A stretch of 7,940 nucleotides of DNA from an uncultured Verrucomicrobiota bacterium (GTDB lineage Bacteria > Verrucomicrobiota > Kiritimatiellia > RFP12 > UBA1067), in NCBI GenBank assembly GCA_946631345.1, contig CAMPAA010000146.1, positions 1 through 7,940 on the forward strand. The letters are read 5' to 3'. Numbering within the stretch: position 1 is the stretch's first letter; every line of letters begins with the position of its first letter. A program made the translations under genes and the position numbers. Below, piece after piece: positions 7,483 to 7,940 of the stretch. The notes below the pieces were generated by a model that was not told the DNA's origin, made no database searches, and saw only the letters and a program-made list of their open reading frames with translations.

Positions 7483-7534
7483 TAAGGAGTGTTGAACCAT
7501 CATTGAGCACTGAACAAGAAAGGAAACAAAAATC
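7483..7534 (+). other. 52-base spacer with an orphan Shine-Dalgarno-like site
   Basis: The longest gap between genes in the cluster. TAAGGAG at 7483-7489 matches the anti-16S sequence but no good start codon follows at normal spacing: the TTG at 7492 is only 2 bases away and meets a stop after four codons. A weak 6-bp stem (7488-7493 with 7506-7511, one G-T pair) overlaps it. No T-run is present, so no terminator is called. The last gene has its own site, AGGA at 7521-7524. Confidence 0.4.
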
Positions 7535-7940
7535 ATGAACATGTCCCGTCGTTCTTTCATGAAAACCACTCTTGCAGCTGGGGCATTCCCGGCGATATCG
7601 GGATGCGCGACGCTATTTGGCCCGCAGAAGGTCCGTCTCGCATGTGTCGGCATTGGGTGCCAGGGCTGGAACGACATCGAGAAGTTCGAGGCGACTGGTC
7701 TTCTTGAGGTTGCCGCCTTGTGCGACACCGATCTTGACGGGAAGCAGTGCGAAAAAGCCCTGTCGCTTTATCCAAAGGCCCCGAGATTCAGAGACTTCCG
7801 CAAGATGCTCGACGCGATGGAAGGCAAGATAGACGCCGTGGCTGTGATGAATCCTGACCATTCGCACTTCCCTGCGCTGATGGCCGCGATGAAGCGTGGC
7901 TTGTCGGTATTCTCCGAGAAACCACTTGCCCACACTTTTG
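7535..7940 (+). CDS. Gfo/Idh/MocA family oxidoreductase, Tat-exported lipoprotein (partial)
   Basis: Open at the window end; 135 residues are visible and the family usually runs to about 350-450. These enzymes oxidise or reduce sugars or polyols with tightly held or exchangeable NAD(P). The N-terminus has a twin-arginine motif, SRRSFMK at 4-10, a short hydrophobic stretch 11-23, and a lipobox-like ISGC at 21-24, so export by Tat and possible lipid anchoring at Cys24. The Rossmann fingerprint is Gly39-x-Gly41-x-x-Gly44, followed by Asp64 at the end of the second strand (NAD-type). NPDHSH at 106-111 and the family hallmark EKPLAHT at 128-134 are clear. ATG 7535 is chosen because AGGA (7521-7524) lies 10 bases upstream; ATG 7541 would leave 16. 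Substrate-binding residues are outside the window. It may act on sugars freed by the upstream enzymes; other Tat-exported members occur in many unrelated loci, so this link is loose. Confidence 0.92.
   Translation, partial: MNMSRRSFMKTTLAAGAFPAISGCATLFGPQKVRLACVGIGCQGWNDIEKFEATGLLEVAALCDTDLDGKQCEKALSLYPKAPRFRDFRKMLDAMEGKIDAVAVMNPDHSHFPALMAAMKRGLSVFSEKPLAHTF

Overview
The window looks like part of a secreted polysaccharide-degradation locus from a Gram-negative bacterium. My best guess is the PVC superphylum (Kiritimatiellota, Lentisphaerota or Verrucomicrobiota), possibly from a gut or another anaerobic, plant-rich habitat. This rests on gene content only: a GH28-type beta-helix enzyme, a DUF4838 protein, a large secreted Gly-rich repeat protein and a Tat/lipoprotein Gfo/Idh/MocA oxidoreductase are a mix typical of these phyla. 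No rRNA or other phylogenetic marker is present.

Layout: positions 1-228 are a non-coding, AT-rich leader with two small palindromes and a hairpin. Five genes follow, all on the + strand: a GH28 family protein (229-1545), a DUF4838 protein with a C-terminal CBM9-like domain (1542-4043), a Gly-rich two-module surface protein (4058-6340), a CE15/CE19-like alpha/beta-hydrolase esterase (6355-7482) and the start of a Gfo/Idh/MocA family protein (7535 to beyond the window end). The first four are packed with a 4-base ATGA overlap or gaps of 14 bases, so a single operon is very likely. The fifth follows after 52 bases with no clear terminator and may belong to the same transcript.

All five products carry an export signal (four Sec-type, one Tat-type with a lipobox), so the locus acts outside the cytoplasm. 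A plausible reading is attack on pectin: the GH28 enzyme cuts galacturonate-containing backbone, the esterase removes methyl or other ester groups from uronic acids, and the DUF4838 protein is an uncharacterised enzyme or binding protein with an appended carbohydrate-binding-like domain. The Gly-rich protein may be a surface scaffold or adhesin, and the oxidoreductase may act on released sugars. No transporter, SusC/SusD pair or regulator is visible. The substrate is inferred, not shown.

Most notable points: the GH28 protein keeps the catalytic aspartates but lacks the usual GHG and RIK motifs; the esterase has Cys where CE15 enzymes usually have the catalytic Glu; and the Gly-rich protein contains an internal duplication and sits mid-operon among enzymes. 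I found no RNA genes, mobile elements or CRISPR arrays.
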